Shown here one piece after another: positions 36,665 to 45,871 of a stretch of DNA of 64,000 nt. The stretch comes from Luteimonas colneyensis. Lineage in GTDB: Bacteria > Pseudomonadota > Gammaproteobacteria > Xanthomonadales > Xanthomonadaceae. Made by a program: the position numbers and the translations under genes. The notes beneath the pieces were generated by a model that made no database searches, had not been told where the DNA came from, and worked only from the letters and a program-made list of their open reading frames with translations. The stretch's first letter is position 1, and each line of letters starts with the position of its first letter. The stretch covers positions 62,001 through 126,000 of the forward strand of contig NZ_JACSQJ010000003.1 of the NCBI RefSeq assembly GCF_014836665.1. The letters are read 5' to 3'.

Positions 36665-37606
36665 ATGGCCGCGAAGCCGCTGCCGGTGTTCACCCACGCA
36701 GCGTGCTTCGGGCACGACACCGGACCGGGACACGTCGAGGTCCCCGCCCGCCTGGGCGCGGTGGTGACGGCGCTGCGCGACCATGTCCCCGGCATCGAAT
36801 GGCTGGAGGCGCCCCGCGCCACCCGCGGCCAGCTGCTGCGGGTGCACGAGCCACTGCTGCTGCACGCGATCCTGGAAACCGGTCCCGACGGGCGGATGCA
36901 GCTCGATCCCGACACCGTGCTTTCCCCGGGCTCGGCCGAAGCGGCCCTGCGCGCGGCGGGCGCGGTCGTGGCGGCGGTGGACCTGGTGATGGGCGGCGAA
37001 TCCGACGCGGCGTTCTGCGCCGTCCGTCCGCCCGGCCACCACGCCACCCCGGGCCACGCCATGGGCTTCTGCCTTTTCAACAACGTCGCCGTGGGCGCCG
37101 CGCACGCGCTCGAGCGCCACGGGCTGGCGCGGGTGGCCGTGGTCGACTTCGACGTGCACCACGGCAACGGCACCCAGGCGATCTTCGCCACCGAAGACCG
37201 GGTGCTCTACGCCAGCGCGCATGAAATGCCGCTGTTCCCCGAAAGCGGCGACCCGCGCGAACGCAGCGCCGGCCTGCACGTGCACAACGCCGCGCTGCAG
37301 CCCGGCAGCGGCAGCCACCGTTTCCGCGAAGCCTGGCGCGAGCGGCTGCTGCCGGCCATCGACGCCTTCGCGCCGCAGCTGGTGATGGTGTCCGCCGGCT
37401 TCGACGGCCACCGCGCCGACCCTGTCGCGCACATCGAACTCGAGGCCGACGACTACGCCTGGCTCACCGGCCAGCTGGTGGACATCGCCGCGCGGCACGC
37501 CGGGGGGCGCCTGGTGTCGGTGCTCGAGGGTGGCTACGACCTTTCCGCGCTGGCCGAATGCAGCATCGCCCACGTGCGCGCCCTGGCCGGCAGGCCGCCC
37601 GGCTGA
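36665..37606 (+). CDS. Histone deacetylase family (acetylpolyamine/acetoin-type) hydrolase
   Basis: A 313-residue zinc-dependent deacetylase-fold protein. Catalytic features are AVRPPGHHATPGHAMGFCLFNN, the metal-binding VVDFDVHHGNGTQAIF, SAHEMPLFPESGDP, and late VSAGFDGHRADPVAHIELEADDYAWL with LEGGYDLSAL. Bacterial members deacetylate polyamines or other small amides, and the substrate here is unknown. It begins two bases after the adenosyltransferase stop and ends 84 bases before lptD. Confidence 0.92.
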   Translation: MAAKPLPVFTHAACFGHDTGPGHVEVPARLGAVVTALRDHVPGIEWLEAPRATRGQLLRVHEPLLLHAILETGPDGRMQLDPDTVLSPGSAEAALRAAGAVVAAVDLVMGGESDAAFCAVRPPGHHATPGHAMGFCLFNNVAVGAAHALERHGLARVAVVDFDVHHGNGTQAIFATEDRVLYASAHEMPLFPESGDPRERSAGLHVHNAALQPGSGSHRFREAWRERLLPAIDAFAPQLVMVSAGFDGHRADPVAHIELEADDYAWLTGQLVDIAARHAGGRLVSVLEGGYDLSALAECSIAHVRALAGRPPG

Positions 37607-37690
37607 CGCGCCGGCATTCACCTGCCGTGCATTGCCGCTGCCCGGGCGATGCGGCAAGCTAGCCGCCGCTTCTTCCCCCCGGAATCCTGC

Positions 37691-40117
37691 GTGCGCCAAG
37701 CCTTCCGCCTGCTCCCGCTGCCGCTGTGCATCGCCTCCGTCCTGGCGCTGCACCACCCCGGCGCGATGGCGCGCGACGACATCGAGCCCGACTGGAGCCT
37801 GTGTCCGCTGGTGGAATCTGTGCCCGCCTTCCCGGACGCGCAGCCGGCGACCGGCTCGCCGGGCGACCGCGCCTCGCAGCCCACCGACATCGCCGGTGAC
37901 AACCTCGCGGGCGTGGACGGCGAGAGCGTGGAGTATTCCGGCAACGTCACCCTGCGCCGCGGCGACCAGTTCCTGGGCGCGGACAACCTCGAGTACCGCG
38001 CCGAGGACTCGACCTACGTCGCCAGCGGACGCGTGCGCTACCAGGACTCCGGCATGCGCCTGGTGGCCGAGCACCTGGAGGGCGACCAGGAGGCCGATAC
38101 CCACCGCGTCGACGACGTCACCTACCAGCTCACCGAGCGCCGCGGCAACGGCGGCGCCGAGCGCATCGAGATGAAGGGCTCGCAGGGCTCGCTGTACGGT
38201 TCGACCTACTCCACCTGCTCGCCCGACGACCGCTGGTGGGAGCTGCGCGCCGAGCGCATCGACATCGACAACGAAGAGGGCCAGGGCATCGCGCGCAACG
38301 CGACCCTGCGCCTGGGCAAGGTGCCGGTGCTGTACGTGCCGATCTTCGCCTTCCCGACCGACAACCGTCGCAAGACGGGCCTGTTGTATCCGAGCATCTC
38401 GTACTCCAGCCGCAACGGCTTCGACTGGCGGCAGCCGATCTACCTCAACCTCGCGCCGCACTACGACATGACGATCGAGCCGCGGCTGATGAGCAACCGC
38501 GGCCTGCTGCTGGGGACCGAGTTCCGCTATCTCACCGACGGCGGACGCGGCACCCTGGACGTCGAGCTCCTGCCCTCCGACCGCCTGGCGCGCGACGGCC
38601 GCGCGGAAGAGGACGCCGATGGCATCCCGCCGGAGAACCGCCGCAAGGACAACCGGGGCATGATCCGCTTCAGCGGGCGCCAGAACCTCGACGAGCACTG
38701 GCAGGCGCGGTCCAACGTGCGGTGGATCAGCGATCCGCGCTACATCGAGGACTCCAGCAGCACGCTCAACGGGCAGACCAGCTTCTCGTTCAAGAGCGAC
38801 GTCGGCGTCTACGGCCGCGGCCGGACCTGGGACGCGGCGGTGCACGCGGACTACTGGCAGCTGGGCGACTACACCCGCACCGAAACCATCCTGCCCTACC
38901 ACCGCCTGCCCCGTGCCTACGTCAACTGGGAGGACGATTTCAGCAACAGCCGGTTCATCGCCGGCATGTCCGCCGACATCACCCGCTTCCAGCACGCCAA
39001 CTCCGAGGCCAAGCCCGGCGGCACCCGCGTGGATCTCAAGCCCTGGCTGTCGATGCCGCTGGAAGGCAGCGCCTGGTTCGTCACGCCCACCGTGGCCTGG
39101 CGCCATACCGCCTACGAACTCGAGGACGCCCTGGCGCGGCAGATCGCCCGCAGCAACGGGACCGATGTCGACACGTCGCCCTCGCGCAGCCTGCCCATCG
39201 CCACCGTCGATGCCGGCGTCTACTTCGACCGCGACACCCTGTTCCGCGGCGAATCCCATCTGCAGACGCTCGAGCCGCGCCTGTTCTACCTGTACGTGCC
39301 CTACCGCGACCAGCTGGGCCTGCCGCGCTTCGACACCCAGAACATGTCGTACAGCTGGGGCCAGCTGTTCCGCGACAACCGCTTCACCGGCGCCGACCGC
39401 CAGGCGGACGCCAACCAGCTGACGCTGGCGCTGACGACGCGGCTGGTCAACTCCGAGACCGGCCGCGAGACCCTGTCGGCCAGCATCGGGCAGATCCGCT
39501 ATTTCGAGGACTCGCGCGTCGGGCTGGCCGCCAACTCCCCGGTGATCCCGAAGGGCAAGTCGACCTGGATCGCCGATGCCAGCTACGAGATCAACGACCG
39601 CTGGAGCATCGGCGGCACCTATCACTGGAACCCCGCCAGCCGCCAGGAAGACCTGGCGAGCCTCCGCACCCGCTACCTGATCGGCGACGACGGCGTGGTC
39701 AACCTGTCCTACCGCTACCGCCGCAACGCCAACAATCAGGATGACCTGCTCGAGCAGGTCGACCTGTCGTTCCTGTATCCCATCAATCCGTCCTGGAGCC
39801 TGGTCGGGCGCTACTACTACTCGCTGCTGGACGACCAGCTGCTCGAGGGCATCGCCGGCGTGCAGTGGGACAGCTGCTGCATGGCCGCGCGCCTGGTCGC
39901 GCGCCGCTACGTCCGCAATTTCCGCGGCGACATGAACGACGCGATCCAGCTCGAGATCGAATTCAAGGGCCTCGGCTCGGCCGGTCCCGAAACCGCCAGC
40001 CGCCTGCGCCGTGCTATCCTCGGATACCACCGCGAGGACCTGTATCTGGTGCCTCCGCCCGATGTCCGCAACGACGACGGCGACCCGCCCTCGGCCGACG
40101 ACGACATTTTCCAATGA
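37691..40117 (+). CDS. lptD: LPS-assembly outer membrane protein LptD
   Basis: An 808-residue outer membrane protein that inserts lipopolysaccharide into the outer leaflet with LptE. A signal peptide (LLPLPLCIASVLALHHPGAMA) is followed by the periplasmic jellyroll (about 60-230, including YSGNVTLRRGDQFLGADNLEY and YSTCSPDDRWWELRAERIDI) and a large beta-barrel of aromatic-rich strands. Cysteines at CPLVE, the STCS segment and a late DSCCMAARL pair can form the essential disulfides. GTG 37691 starts the signal peptide; an ATG at 37649 would add fourteen residues. It overlaps surA by four bases. Confidence 0.95.
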   Translation: MRQAFRLLPLPLCIASVLALHHPGAMARDDIEPDWSLCPLVESVPAFPDAQPATGSPGDRASQPTDIAGDNLAGVDGESVEYSGNVTLRRGDQFLGADNLEYRAEDSTYVASGRVRYQDSGMRLVAEHLEGDQEADTHRVDDVTYQLTERRGNGGAERIEMKGSQGSLYGSTYSTCSPDDRWWELRAERIDIDNEEGQGIARNATLRLGKVPVLYVPIFAFPTDNRRKTGLLYPSISYSSRNGFDWRQPIYLNLAPHYDMTIEPRLMSNRGLLLGTEFRYLTDGGRGTLDVELLPSDRLARDGRAEEDADGIPPENRRKDNRGMIRFSGRQNLDEHWQARSNVRWISDPRYIEDSSSTLNGQTSFSFKSDVGVYGRGRTWDAAVHADYWQLGDYTRTETILPYHRLPRAYVNWEDDFSNSRFIAGMSADITRFQHANSEAKPGGTRVDLKPWLSMPLEGSAWFVTPTVAWRHTAYELEDALARQIARSNGTDVDTSPSRSLPIATVDAGVYFDRDTLFRGESHLQTLEPRLFYLYVPYRDQLGLPRFDTQNMSYSWGQLFRDNRFTGADRQADANQLTLALTTRLVNSETGRETLSASIGQIRYFEDSRVGLAANSPVIPKGKSTWIADASYEINDRWSIGGTYHWNPASRQEDLASLRTRYLIGDDGVVNLSYRYRRNANNQDDLLEQVDLSFLYPINPSWSLVGRYYYSLLDDQLLEGIAGVQWDSCCMAARLVARRYVRNFRGDMNDAIQLEIEFKGLGSAGPETASRLRRAILGYHREDLYLVPPPDVRNDDGDPPSADDDIFQ

Positions 40118-41421
40118 AGAATTTCCGCTTCGCCCTTGCCCTCGCCCTGACCGCCTTCGTCCCCCAGGCCTTCGCCCAAGACGTCCAGCCGATCGACGGC
40201 ATCGCCGCCATCGTGGACGAGGACGTCATCCTCCAGAGCGAACTCGATCGCGCGGTGCGCAACATCACCGCCCAGTACGGCGACCGCGCCGACCAGCTGC
40301 CGCCCGTGCCGGTCCTGCGCCGCCAGGTGCTGGAACGGCTGATCCTGGTGCAGCTCCAGACCGCGCGCGCCAAGTCCACCGGCGTGCGCGTCGGCGAGGA
40401 GGAAATCGACGCGGCGCTGGCGGCGATCGCGCGCCAGAACAACCTCACCCCGGACCAGCTGCGCCAGCAGCTCGCGGCCGACGGCCTGTCGTTCAGCGAG
40501 TTCCGCGCCTCGCTGTCCGACGAACTCGCCATCCAGCGCCTGCGCCAGCGCTTCGCGCAGTCCTCGATCGTGGTCAGCGACGGCGAGGTGGATGCCGCAC
40601 TGGCGACTCAGGCCAGCGGCACCCAGTACCAGCTGGCCAACATCCTGGTAGCGCTGCCCAACGGCGCGACGCCGGAACAGATCTCCACCGCGCAGGAGAA
40701 GATCGACGGCATCAAGGCGCTGCTCGATCGCGGCGAGATGGATTTCCAGGCCGCTGCCGTGCGCTACTCCGACGCTCCCAACGCGCTCGAAGGCGGCGAC
40801 CTCGGCTGGCGCAGTCCGGACGAGATCCCGTCGGCGTTCGCCAACGTCGTCGGCGGGCTGCAGGCCGGCCAGGTGATCGGCCCCGTGCGTGGCCCGAGCG
40901 GCTTCCAGCTGCTGCAGCTGCGCGACGTGCGTGACGCCACGGGCCCCGCGGCCGCACAGAACGTCACCCAGTACCAGGCCTCGCACATCCTGGTGCGAGG
41001 CGACGATGCCGCGGCCAAGGCGCGCATCGACGCCCTGCGGGCCCGCGTCGGCGCCGGCGAGGAGTTCGCCGCCGTGGCGCGCGACGCGTCCGACGACACC
41101 GTGACCCGCGGCCAGGGCGGCGACCTCGGCTGGTTCGTGCACGAGGCCTTCGGCCCGCAGTTCGGCGACCAGGTCGGGGCGCTGCAGGATGGCGAAGTCT
41201 CCGCACCGTTCCGCACCCAGGCCGGCTGGCACATCGTGCAGCGGACCGGGACGCGCCAGACGGACGTCGGCGCCGAGAACCGTCGCAACCAGATGCGCGA
41301 AGTGATCGGCCAGCGCAAGCTCGAGGACGAGTGGAACCGGTTCCTGCGCGAGATGCGCAGCGAGGCCTATGTCGACATCCGCCCGTCGTCGGGCGTTGCC
41401 GGCGTCTCCGACGGCGGCTGA
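40114..41421 (+). CDS. surA: Periplasmic chaperone and peptidyl-prolyl isomerase SurA
   Basis: A 435-residue outer-membrane protein chaperone. The signal peptide ends at VPQAFAQD, then the SurA N-terminal domain (IDGIAAIVDEDVILQSELDRAV, about 25-175) and two parvulin domains: YQLANILVALPNGATPE with YSDAPNALEGGDLGWRSPDEIP, and QASHILVRGDDAAAKARID with GQGGDLGWFVHEAFGPQF. LptD is a known SurA client and is encoded just upstream, with a four-base overlap. The C-terminal helix ends near EAYVDIRP. Confidence 0.97.
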   Translation: MKNFRFALALALTAFVPQAFAQDVQPIDGIAAIVDEDVILQSELDRAVRNITAQYGDRADQLPPVPVLRRQVLERLILVQLQTARAKSTGVRVGEEEIDAALAAIARQNNLTPDQLRQQLAADGLSFSEFRASLSDELAIQRLRQRFAQSSIVVSDGEVDAALATQASGTQYQLANILVALPNGATPEQISTAQEKIDGIKALLDRGEMDFQAAAVRYSDAPNALEGGDLGWRSPDEIPSAFANVVGGLQAGQVIGPVRGPSGFQLLQLRDVRDATGPAAAQNVTQYQASHILVRGDDAAAKARIDALRARVGAGEEFAAVARDASDDTVTRGQGGDLGWFVHEAFGPQFGDQVGALQDGEVSAPFRTQAGWHIVQRTGTRQTDVGAENRRNQMREVIGQRKLEDEWNRFLREMRSEAYVDIRPSSGVAGVSDGG

Positions 41422-41422
41422 G

Positions 41423-42412
41423 GTGAAGCGCCCCCGGCTCGCGCTGGTCCCGGGTGAACCGGCCGGCGTCGGGCCGGAGTTGTGCGTCCGCGCACTGCAG
41501 CGCCCCTGGGCCGCGGACCTCGAGGTCTTCGGCGACGCGGACGTGCTGCTCTCCGCCGCGTGCCGGATCGGACTTCCGCTGGAGCGGCCATCCCCGGACA
41601 CCCTTTCCGCCCCCGGTGGCCGCTTCGCGCTGCACCACCTGCCCGGCGCGGCCACCGCCGAACCCGGCCGCCCGCACCCCGCCAACGCCGCTTCGACCAT
41701 CGCCGCCCTGCTCGCCGCCGCCGACGCCTGCAGTGCGGGCCGGTGCCAGGGCATGGTCACCGGCCCAGTGCACAAGGCCGCGATCAACGACGGCGGCATC
41801 GCCTATACCGGCACCACCGGCCTGCTCGCCACGCACGCGGGCCGCGAGGTGGTGATGATGCTGGCCAACCCCGCGATGCGCGTGGCGCTGGCCACGGTGC
41901 ACATTCCGCTGCGCGAGGTCGCCGACGCGCTGACGCCGGCGCTGCTGGAGCGCAGCCTGCGCATCCTGCACGCCGCCCTGCGCGACGACTTCGGGATCGG
42001 GGAGCCCCGCATCGCGGTCCTCGGCCTGAACCCGCACGCCGGCGAGGACGGCCATCTCGGGCGCGAGGAGCTCGACACCCTCATCCCGCTGCTCGAACGC
42101 CTGCGCGGCGAGGGCCTGCGCCTGGAAGGTCCGCTGCCCGCCGACACCGCCTTCCTGCCATCGAAGCTCGCGCGCTTCGACGCGATACTGGCCATGTACC
42201 ACGACCAGGGCCTGCCGGTGCTCAAGCACGCCGGCTTCGAACAGGCGGTCAACATCAGCCTCGGCCTGCCCTGGCCGCGGGTCGCGGTCGACCACGGCAC
42301 GGCCTTCGACCTCGCCGGCACCGGCCGGGCCGATCCGTCCAGCCTGTTCGCCGCCATCGACGCCTGCACCCGCCTGGCCGCCACGCGCGCCGCACGGAAC
42401 CCCACGCCATGA
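41423..42412 (+). CDS. pdxA: 4-hydroxythreonine-4-phosphate dehydrogenase
   Basis: A 329-residue NAD-dependent enzyme of vitamin B6 synthesis. Motifs are LVPGEPAGVGPELCVRAL, CQGMVTGPVHKAAIN with TGTTGLLA, the metal-binding LGLNPHAGEDGHLGREE, AMYHDQGLPVLKHAGF and NISLGLPWPRVAVDHGTAFDLAG. The GTG at 41423 is one base past the surA stop and is the first start that fits the conserved N-terminus. Order surA-pdxA-rsmA-apaG-apaH is the classical gammaproteobacterial one. Confidence 0.96.
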   Translation: MKRPRLALVPGEPAGVGPELCVRALQRPWAADLEVFGDADVLLSAACRIGLPLERPSPDTLSAPGGRFALHHLPGAATAEPGRPHPANAASTIAALLAAADACSAGRCQGMVTGPVHKAAINDGGIAYTGTTGLLATHAGREVVMMLANPAMRVALATVHIPLREVADALTPALLERSLRILHAALRDDFGIGEPRIAVLGLNPHAGEDGHLGREELDTLIPLLERLRGEGLRLEGPLPADTAFLPSKLARFDAILAMYHDQGLPVLKHAGFEQAVNISLGLPWPRVAVDHGTAFDLAGTGRADPSSLFAAIDACTRLAATRAARNPTP

Positions 42413-43218
42413 CCCAGCACGACGGCCACGACGGCCGCTTCCGCGAGCCCGCCAAGAAGGCGCTCGGCCAGCACTTCCTGCACGAGCGCGGCGTCGTCGA
42501 CCGCATCGTCCTCGCCGTGGACCCGAAGCCCGGCGACCACATCGTCGAGATCGGCCCCGGCCAGGGCGCGATGACCTTCCCGCTGCTCGACCGCCACGGC
42601 AGCCTCACCGCGATCGAGTTCGACCGCGACCTGCTGGCGCCGCTCACGGTGCGCGCGCGCGACCACGGCGAGCTGACGCTGATCCACGCCAACGTGCTCG
42701 ATGTCGACTTCACCGCGCTGGCCGAGGGCACGCGGCTGCGCCTGGTCGGCAACCTGCCCTACAACCTGTCCTCGCCGATCCTGTTCCACGCGCTCGAGCA
42801 CGCCGCCGTGGTACGCGACATGCACTTCATGCTCCAGAAGGAGGTGGTCGACCGCATGGCCGCCGCGCCCGGCAGCAAGGTCTACGGGCGCCTGAGCGTG
42901 ATGCTGCAGGCCTGGTGCCGGGTCACCGCACTGTTCGACGTCGGGCCCGGCGCATTCAGGCCTCCGCCGAAGGTCGATTCCGCAGTGGTGCGGCTGGTCC
43001 CGCGCGACCCCGCCGAAGTCGGCATCGACGACCCGGCGCGCTTCGCCGCCGTCGTGCGCGCGGCCTTCGGCCAGCGCCGCAAGACCCTGCGCAATGCACT
43101 GCAGCCGCTGTGCGACGCCGAGGCGATCATCGCCGCCGGCATCGACCCGACGCGTCGTGCCGAGCAGCTCGAGGTCGCGGAGTTCATCCGCCTCGCGAAT
43201 TCCCTCGCGCGCACCTAG
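42409..43218 (+). CDS. rsmA: 16S rRNA dimethyladenosine transferase
   Basis: A 269-residue SAM-dependent enzyme dimethylating A1518 and A1519 of 16S rRNA. It carries KKALGQHFLHERGVVDRIV, the SAM motif VEIGPGQGAMTFPLL, the catalytic NLPYNLSSPILFH, and FRPPPKVDSAVVRL with RAAFGQRRKTLRNAL. The ATG overlaps the pdxA stop by four bases. Confidence 0.97.
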   Translation: MTQHDGHDGRFREPAKKALGQHFLHERGVVDRIVLAVDPKPGDHIVEIGPGQGAMTFPLLDRHGSLTAIEFDRDLLAPLTVRARDHGELTLIHANVLDVDFTALAEGTRLRLVGNLPYNLSSPILFHALEHAAVVRDMHFMLQKEVVDRMAAAPGSKVYGRLSVMLQAWCRVTALFDVGPGAFRPPPKVDSAVVRLVPRDPAEVGIDDPARFAAVVRAAFGQRRKTLRNALQPLCDAEAIIAAGIDPTRRAEQLEVAEFIRLANSLART

Positions 43219-43241
43219 TCCCGGTATTCACGCGCAGCGCT

Positions 43242-43247
43242 TACACT
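43242..43247 (+). promoter_or_regulatory. Candidate -10 box directly before apaG
   Basis: TACACT ends seven bases before the apaG ATG at 43255 with no Shine-Dalgarno between them, the geometry of a leaderless transcript. No convincing -35 hexamer is visible. Confidence 0.3.
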
Positions 43248-43254
43248 CGTCGCC

Positions 43255-43638
43255 ATGGACGACACCCCCGACTACACCCTGGAGATCCAGATCGCGACGC
43301 GATTCCTGCCCGAGGAATCGGCGCCCGAAGACGACCGCTACGTCTTCGCCTACACCATCCGCATCCGCAACCTCGGACAGCGCGCGGCGCAGCTGCTGGA
43401 CCGGCACTGGGTGATCACCGACGGCAACGGCAACGTCGAGGAAGTGCGCGGCGAAGGCGTGGTCGGCGAGCAGCCGCGCATCGAGCCCGGCGACCAGTTC
43501 ACCTACACCTCCGGCGCGGTCCTCGAGACCGCGGTCGGCACGATGGAAGGCAGCTACGGCATGGTGGGCGACGACGGCACCCGCTTCGACGCACCGATCC
43601 CGCCGTTCACCCTCGCCGTCCCGCGCACCCTGCACTGA
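43255..43638 (+). CDS. apaG: Co2+/Mg2+ efflux-associated protein ApaG
   Basis: A 127-residue single-domain beta-sandwich protein. Family blocks are ESAPEDDRYVFAYTIRIRN, RHWVITDGNGNVEEVRGEGVVGEQP, the pyrophosphate-binding-like GDQFTYTSGAVLETAVGTMEG and FTLAVPRTLH at the end. The molecular role is unsettled; it is genetically tied to metal ion resistance. It may have its own start site just upstream. The apaH ATG follows one base after its stop. Confidence 0.95.
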   Translation: MDDTPDYTLEIQIATRFLPEESAPEDDRYVFAYTIRIRNLGQRAAQLLDRHWVITDGNGNVEEVRGEGVVGEQPRIEPGDQFTYTSGAVLETAVGTMEGSYGMVGDDGTRFDAPIPPFTLAVPRTLH

Positions 43639-43639
43639 C

Positions 43640-44497
43640 ATGGCGATCTGGGCGATCGGAGACCTCCAGGGCTGCCTGGGGCCTACCCGGCGGCTGCTCG
43701 AGCGCATCGCGTTCGACCCCGCGCGCGACAAGCTGTGGTTCTGCGGCGACCTGGTCAACCGCGGCGGCGAGTCGCTGGAGACGCTGCGCCTGGTGCATTC
43801 GCTGCGCGAGAGTGCGATCACCGTGCTCGGCAACCACGACCTGTCCCTGCTCGCGATTTCCGAGCGCCGCGAAGCCGACCAGCGCAAGGTCAACCCCGAC
43901 CTGCAGCAGGTGCTGTTCGCGCCCGACCGCGACGAACTGCTCGACTGGCTGCGCTCGCAGCCCCTGGTCCACGCCGACCGCGAGCTGGGCTGGATGATGG
44001 TGCACGCGGGCCTGGCGCCGAAGTGGACCGCGGACGACGCCTTGGCCATGGCCGCCGAAGTCCAGCAGGCGCTGCGTGGGAAGAACCGCCAGAACCTGTT
44101 GCGCAACATGTACGGCGATCGCCCGACCTGGTCGCCGGGCCTGCGCGGCACCGACCGCCTGCGCGCGATCATCAACATCTTCACCCGCATGCGCTACTGC
44201 AGCCCGCGCGGGCGGATCGCCTTCGAGGAGAAGGGCGCGCCGGGCACGCAGCAGCCGGGGCTGTATCCCTGGTACGCGGTGCCGGGCCGGGTCGAGCGGG
44301 GGCTGAAGCTGGCCTGCGGCCACTGGTCCTCGCTGGGGCTGTTCATCGGCCACGGCGTGCATGCGCTGGACACCGGCGCGGTCTGGGGCGGCACGCTGAC
44401 CGCGCTGCGGATCGACAGCGAAGAGCTGCACGTGGTGCAGGTGCCGGGGCGCGACGTGCCGGCCACGCCCCCGCAGCCGCGTTCCCGCCAGGGCTGA
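43640..44497 (+). CDS. apaH: Symmetrical bis(5'-nucleosyl)-tetraphosphatase
   Basis: A 285-residue metallophosphatase splitting Ap4A into two ADP. Metal-binding motifs are WAIGDLQGCLG, FCGDLVNRGGESL, TVLGNHDLSLLA and VHAGLAPKW, with CGHWSSLGLF near the end. It controls dinucleoside polyphosphate alarmones in the cytosol, and with rsmA and apaG it completes the run started by lptD. The C-terminal 15 residues are Pro-rich and variable. It converges on folA with a 27-base gap. Confidence 0.97.
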   Translation: MAIWAIGDLQGCLGPTRRLLERIAFDPARDKLWFCGDLVNRGGESLETLRLVHSLRESAITVLGNHDLSLLAISERREADQRKVNPDLQQVLFAPDRDELLDWLRSQPLVHADRELGWMMVHAGLAPKWTADDALAMAAEVQQALRGKNRQNLLRNMYGDRPTWSPGLRGTDRLRAIINIFTRMRYCSPRGRIAFEEKGAPGTQQPGLYPWYAVPGRVERGLKLACGHWSSLGLFIGHGVHALDTGAVWGGTLTALRIDSEELHVVQVPGRDVPATPPQPRSRQG

Positions 44498-44524
44498 GGA
44501 CGCCTCCGCCCCGGTCCGGGTGGC

Positions 44525-45058
44525 TCAGGACGTTCCCGCACCGATGCGGGCGGAGTCCACGAAGTCGAAGGCGAAGGCATGCCGCGCGTCGGCCGGATGG
44601 TGCTCGCGGCGGACTTCGCGCCAGGCCGCCCGGTCGACCTCCGGGAAGAAGGCGTCGGCATCCTCGACCACGGTGTCAACATGGGTCAGGTGCAGCATCG
44701 AAGCCTGCGGCAGCGCCAGCGCGTAGACCTCGCCGCCGCCAATGACGCAGAGCTGCGCGGCCCCGTCCACGACGGCCATGGAAAGGGCCTCGTCCAGCGA
44801 AGCCACGGCATCCATGCCCGGGAACGGCACCCGGCCACCGCGCGTCAGCACCAGGTTGCGGCGCCCGGGCAGCGCACGCCCCAGCGATTCGGCGGTCTTC
44901 CGGCCCATCAGCACCGGCTTGCCGAGCGTCAGCGCCTTGAAGTGGCGGAAGTCGTCCGGAAGGTGCCAGGGCATCGCATTGCCGCGGCCGATGGCCCGCC
45001 TGCGGTCGAGGGCGGCCACGAGGACGATGGCGGGTACCCCGCCGCCCTGTCCCGTCAC
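44525..45058 (-). CDS. folA: Dihydrofolate reductase
   Basis: A 177-residue NADPH-dependent reductase making tetrahydrofolate. The active-site loop IGRGNAMPWHLPDDFRHFK holds the catalytic Asp, and VLMGRKTAESLGR, GGRVPFPG and CVIGGGEVYALAL bind NADPH. It starts with GTG, ten bases after thyA, its metabolic partner, which produces dihydrofolate. The N-terminal MTGQGGGV is longer than usual, and a later start cannot be excluded. Confidence 0.95.
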   Translation of the reverse strand: MTGQGGGVPAIVLVAALDRRRAIGRGNAMPWHLPDDFRHFKALTLGKPVLMGRKTAESLGRALPGRRNLVLTRGGRVPFPGMDAVASLDEALSMAVVDGAAQLCVIGGGEVYALALPQASMLHLTHVDTVVEDADAFFPEVDRAAWREVRREHHPADARHAFAFDFVDSARIGAGTS

Positions 45059-45068
45059 GCGCCCTGCC

Positions 45069-45863
45069 TCAGACCGCCACCGGCGCCTTGATCGCCGGCG
45101 CCGGATCGTAGCCCTCGATCGCGATGTCCTCGTAGCTGAAGTCGAAGACGTCGCGGATCGCCGGGTTCAGCGCCAGCTTCGGCAGCGGCCGCGGCTCCCG
45201 CGCCAGCTGCTCGCGGGCCTGCCCGAAATGGTTGGAGTACAGGTGCGCGTCGCCCAGCGTATGCACGAAGTCGCCCACGCCCAGGCCGGTCGCCTGCGCC
45301 ACCATGTGGGTCAGCAGCGCATAGCTGGCGATGTTGAACGGTACGCCGAGGAAGATGTCGCCGCTGCGCTGGTAGAGCTGGCAGCTCAGCTTGCCGTCGA
45401 CGACGTAGAACTGGAACAGCGCGTGGCAGGGCTGCAGCGCCATGGCCGGCAGGTCGGCGACGTTCCAGGCGCTGACCACCAGGCGGCGCGAATCCGGATT
45501 GCGACGGATCTCGTCGACGACCCAGCGGATCTGGTCGATTTCGCCGCCGCGGCCGTCGGCCCAGCGCCGCCACTGCTTGCCGTAGACGGGCCCCAGTTCG
45601 CCGTCGGCGTCGGCCCACTCGTCCCAGATCGTGACCTTGTGGTCGCGCAGGTAGGCGGTGCTGGTCTCGCCCTTCAGGAACCACAGCAGTTCGTGGATGA
45701 TCGAGCGCAGATGCAGCTTCTTGGTGGTCACCAGCGGGAAGCCTTCGGCCAGGTCGAAGCGCATCTGCCAGCCGAAGACGCTGCGCGTGCCGGTGCCGGT
45801 GCGGTCGGCCTTTTCGGCGCCGTGCTCGAGGACGTGGCGGAGGAGGTCGAGGTACTGGCGCAT
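45069..45863 (-). CDS. thyA: Thymidylate synthase
   Basis: A 264-residue enzyme converting dUMP to dTMP with methylene-tetrahydrofolate. It carries the nucleophile in [14 protein letters not shown], the dUMP phosphate-binding [23 protein letters not shown] and the folate region [14 protein letters not shown] with [12 protein letters not shown]. Length is identical to the short bacterial form. It sits between lgt and folA on the same strand, with gaps of 8 and 10 bases, indicating one operon. Confidence 0.98.
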   Translation of the reverse strand: MRQYLDLLRHVLEHGAEKADRTGTGTRSVFGWQMRFDLAEGFPLVTTKKLHLRSIIHELLWFLKGETSTAYLRDHKVTIWDEWADADGELGPVYGKQWRRWADGRGGEIDQIRWVVDEIRRNPDSRRLVVSAWNVADLPAMALQPCHALFQFYVVDGKLSCQLYQRSGDIFLGVPFNIASYALLTHMVAQATGLGVGDFVHTLGDAHLYSNHFGQAREQLAREPRPLPKLALNPAIRDVFDFSYEDIAIEGYDPAPAIKAPVAV

Positions 45864-45871
45864 GCGTGTTC

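Noticed and set aside
36557..40114. Very long minus-strand open frame (1185 codons) opposite the deacetylase and lptD genes
   Set aside because: It is antisense to clearly conserved genes and reads as His/Gln/Val/Ala/Gly-rich sequence without motifs. It is an effect of high GC content.
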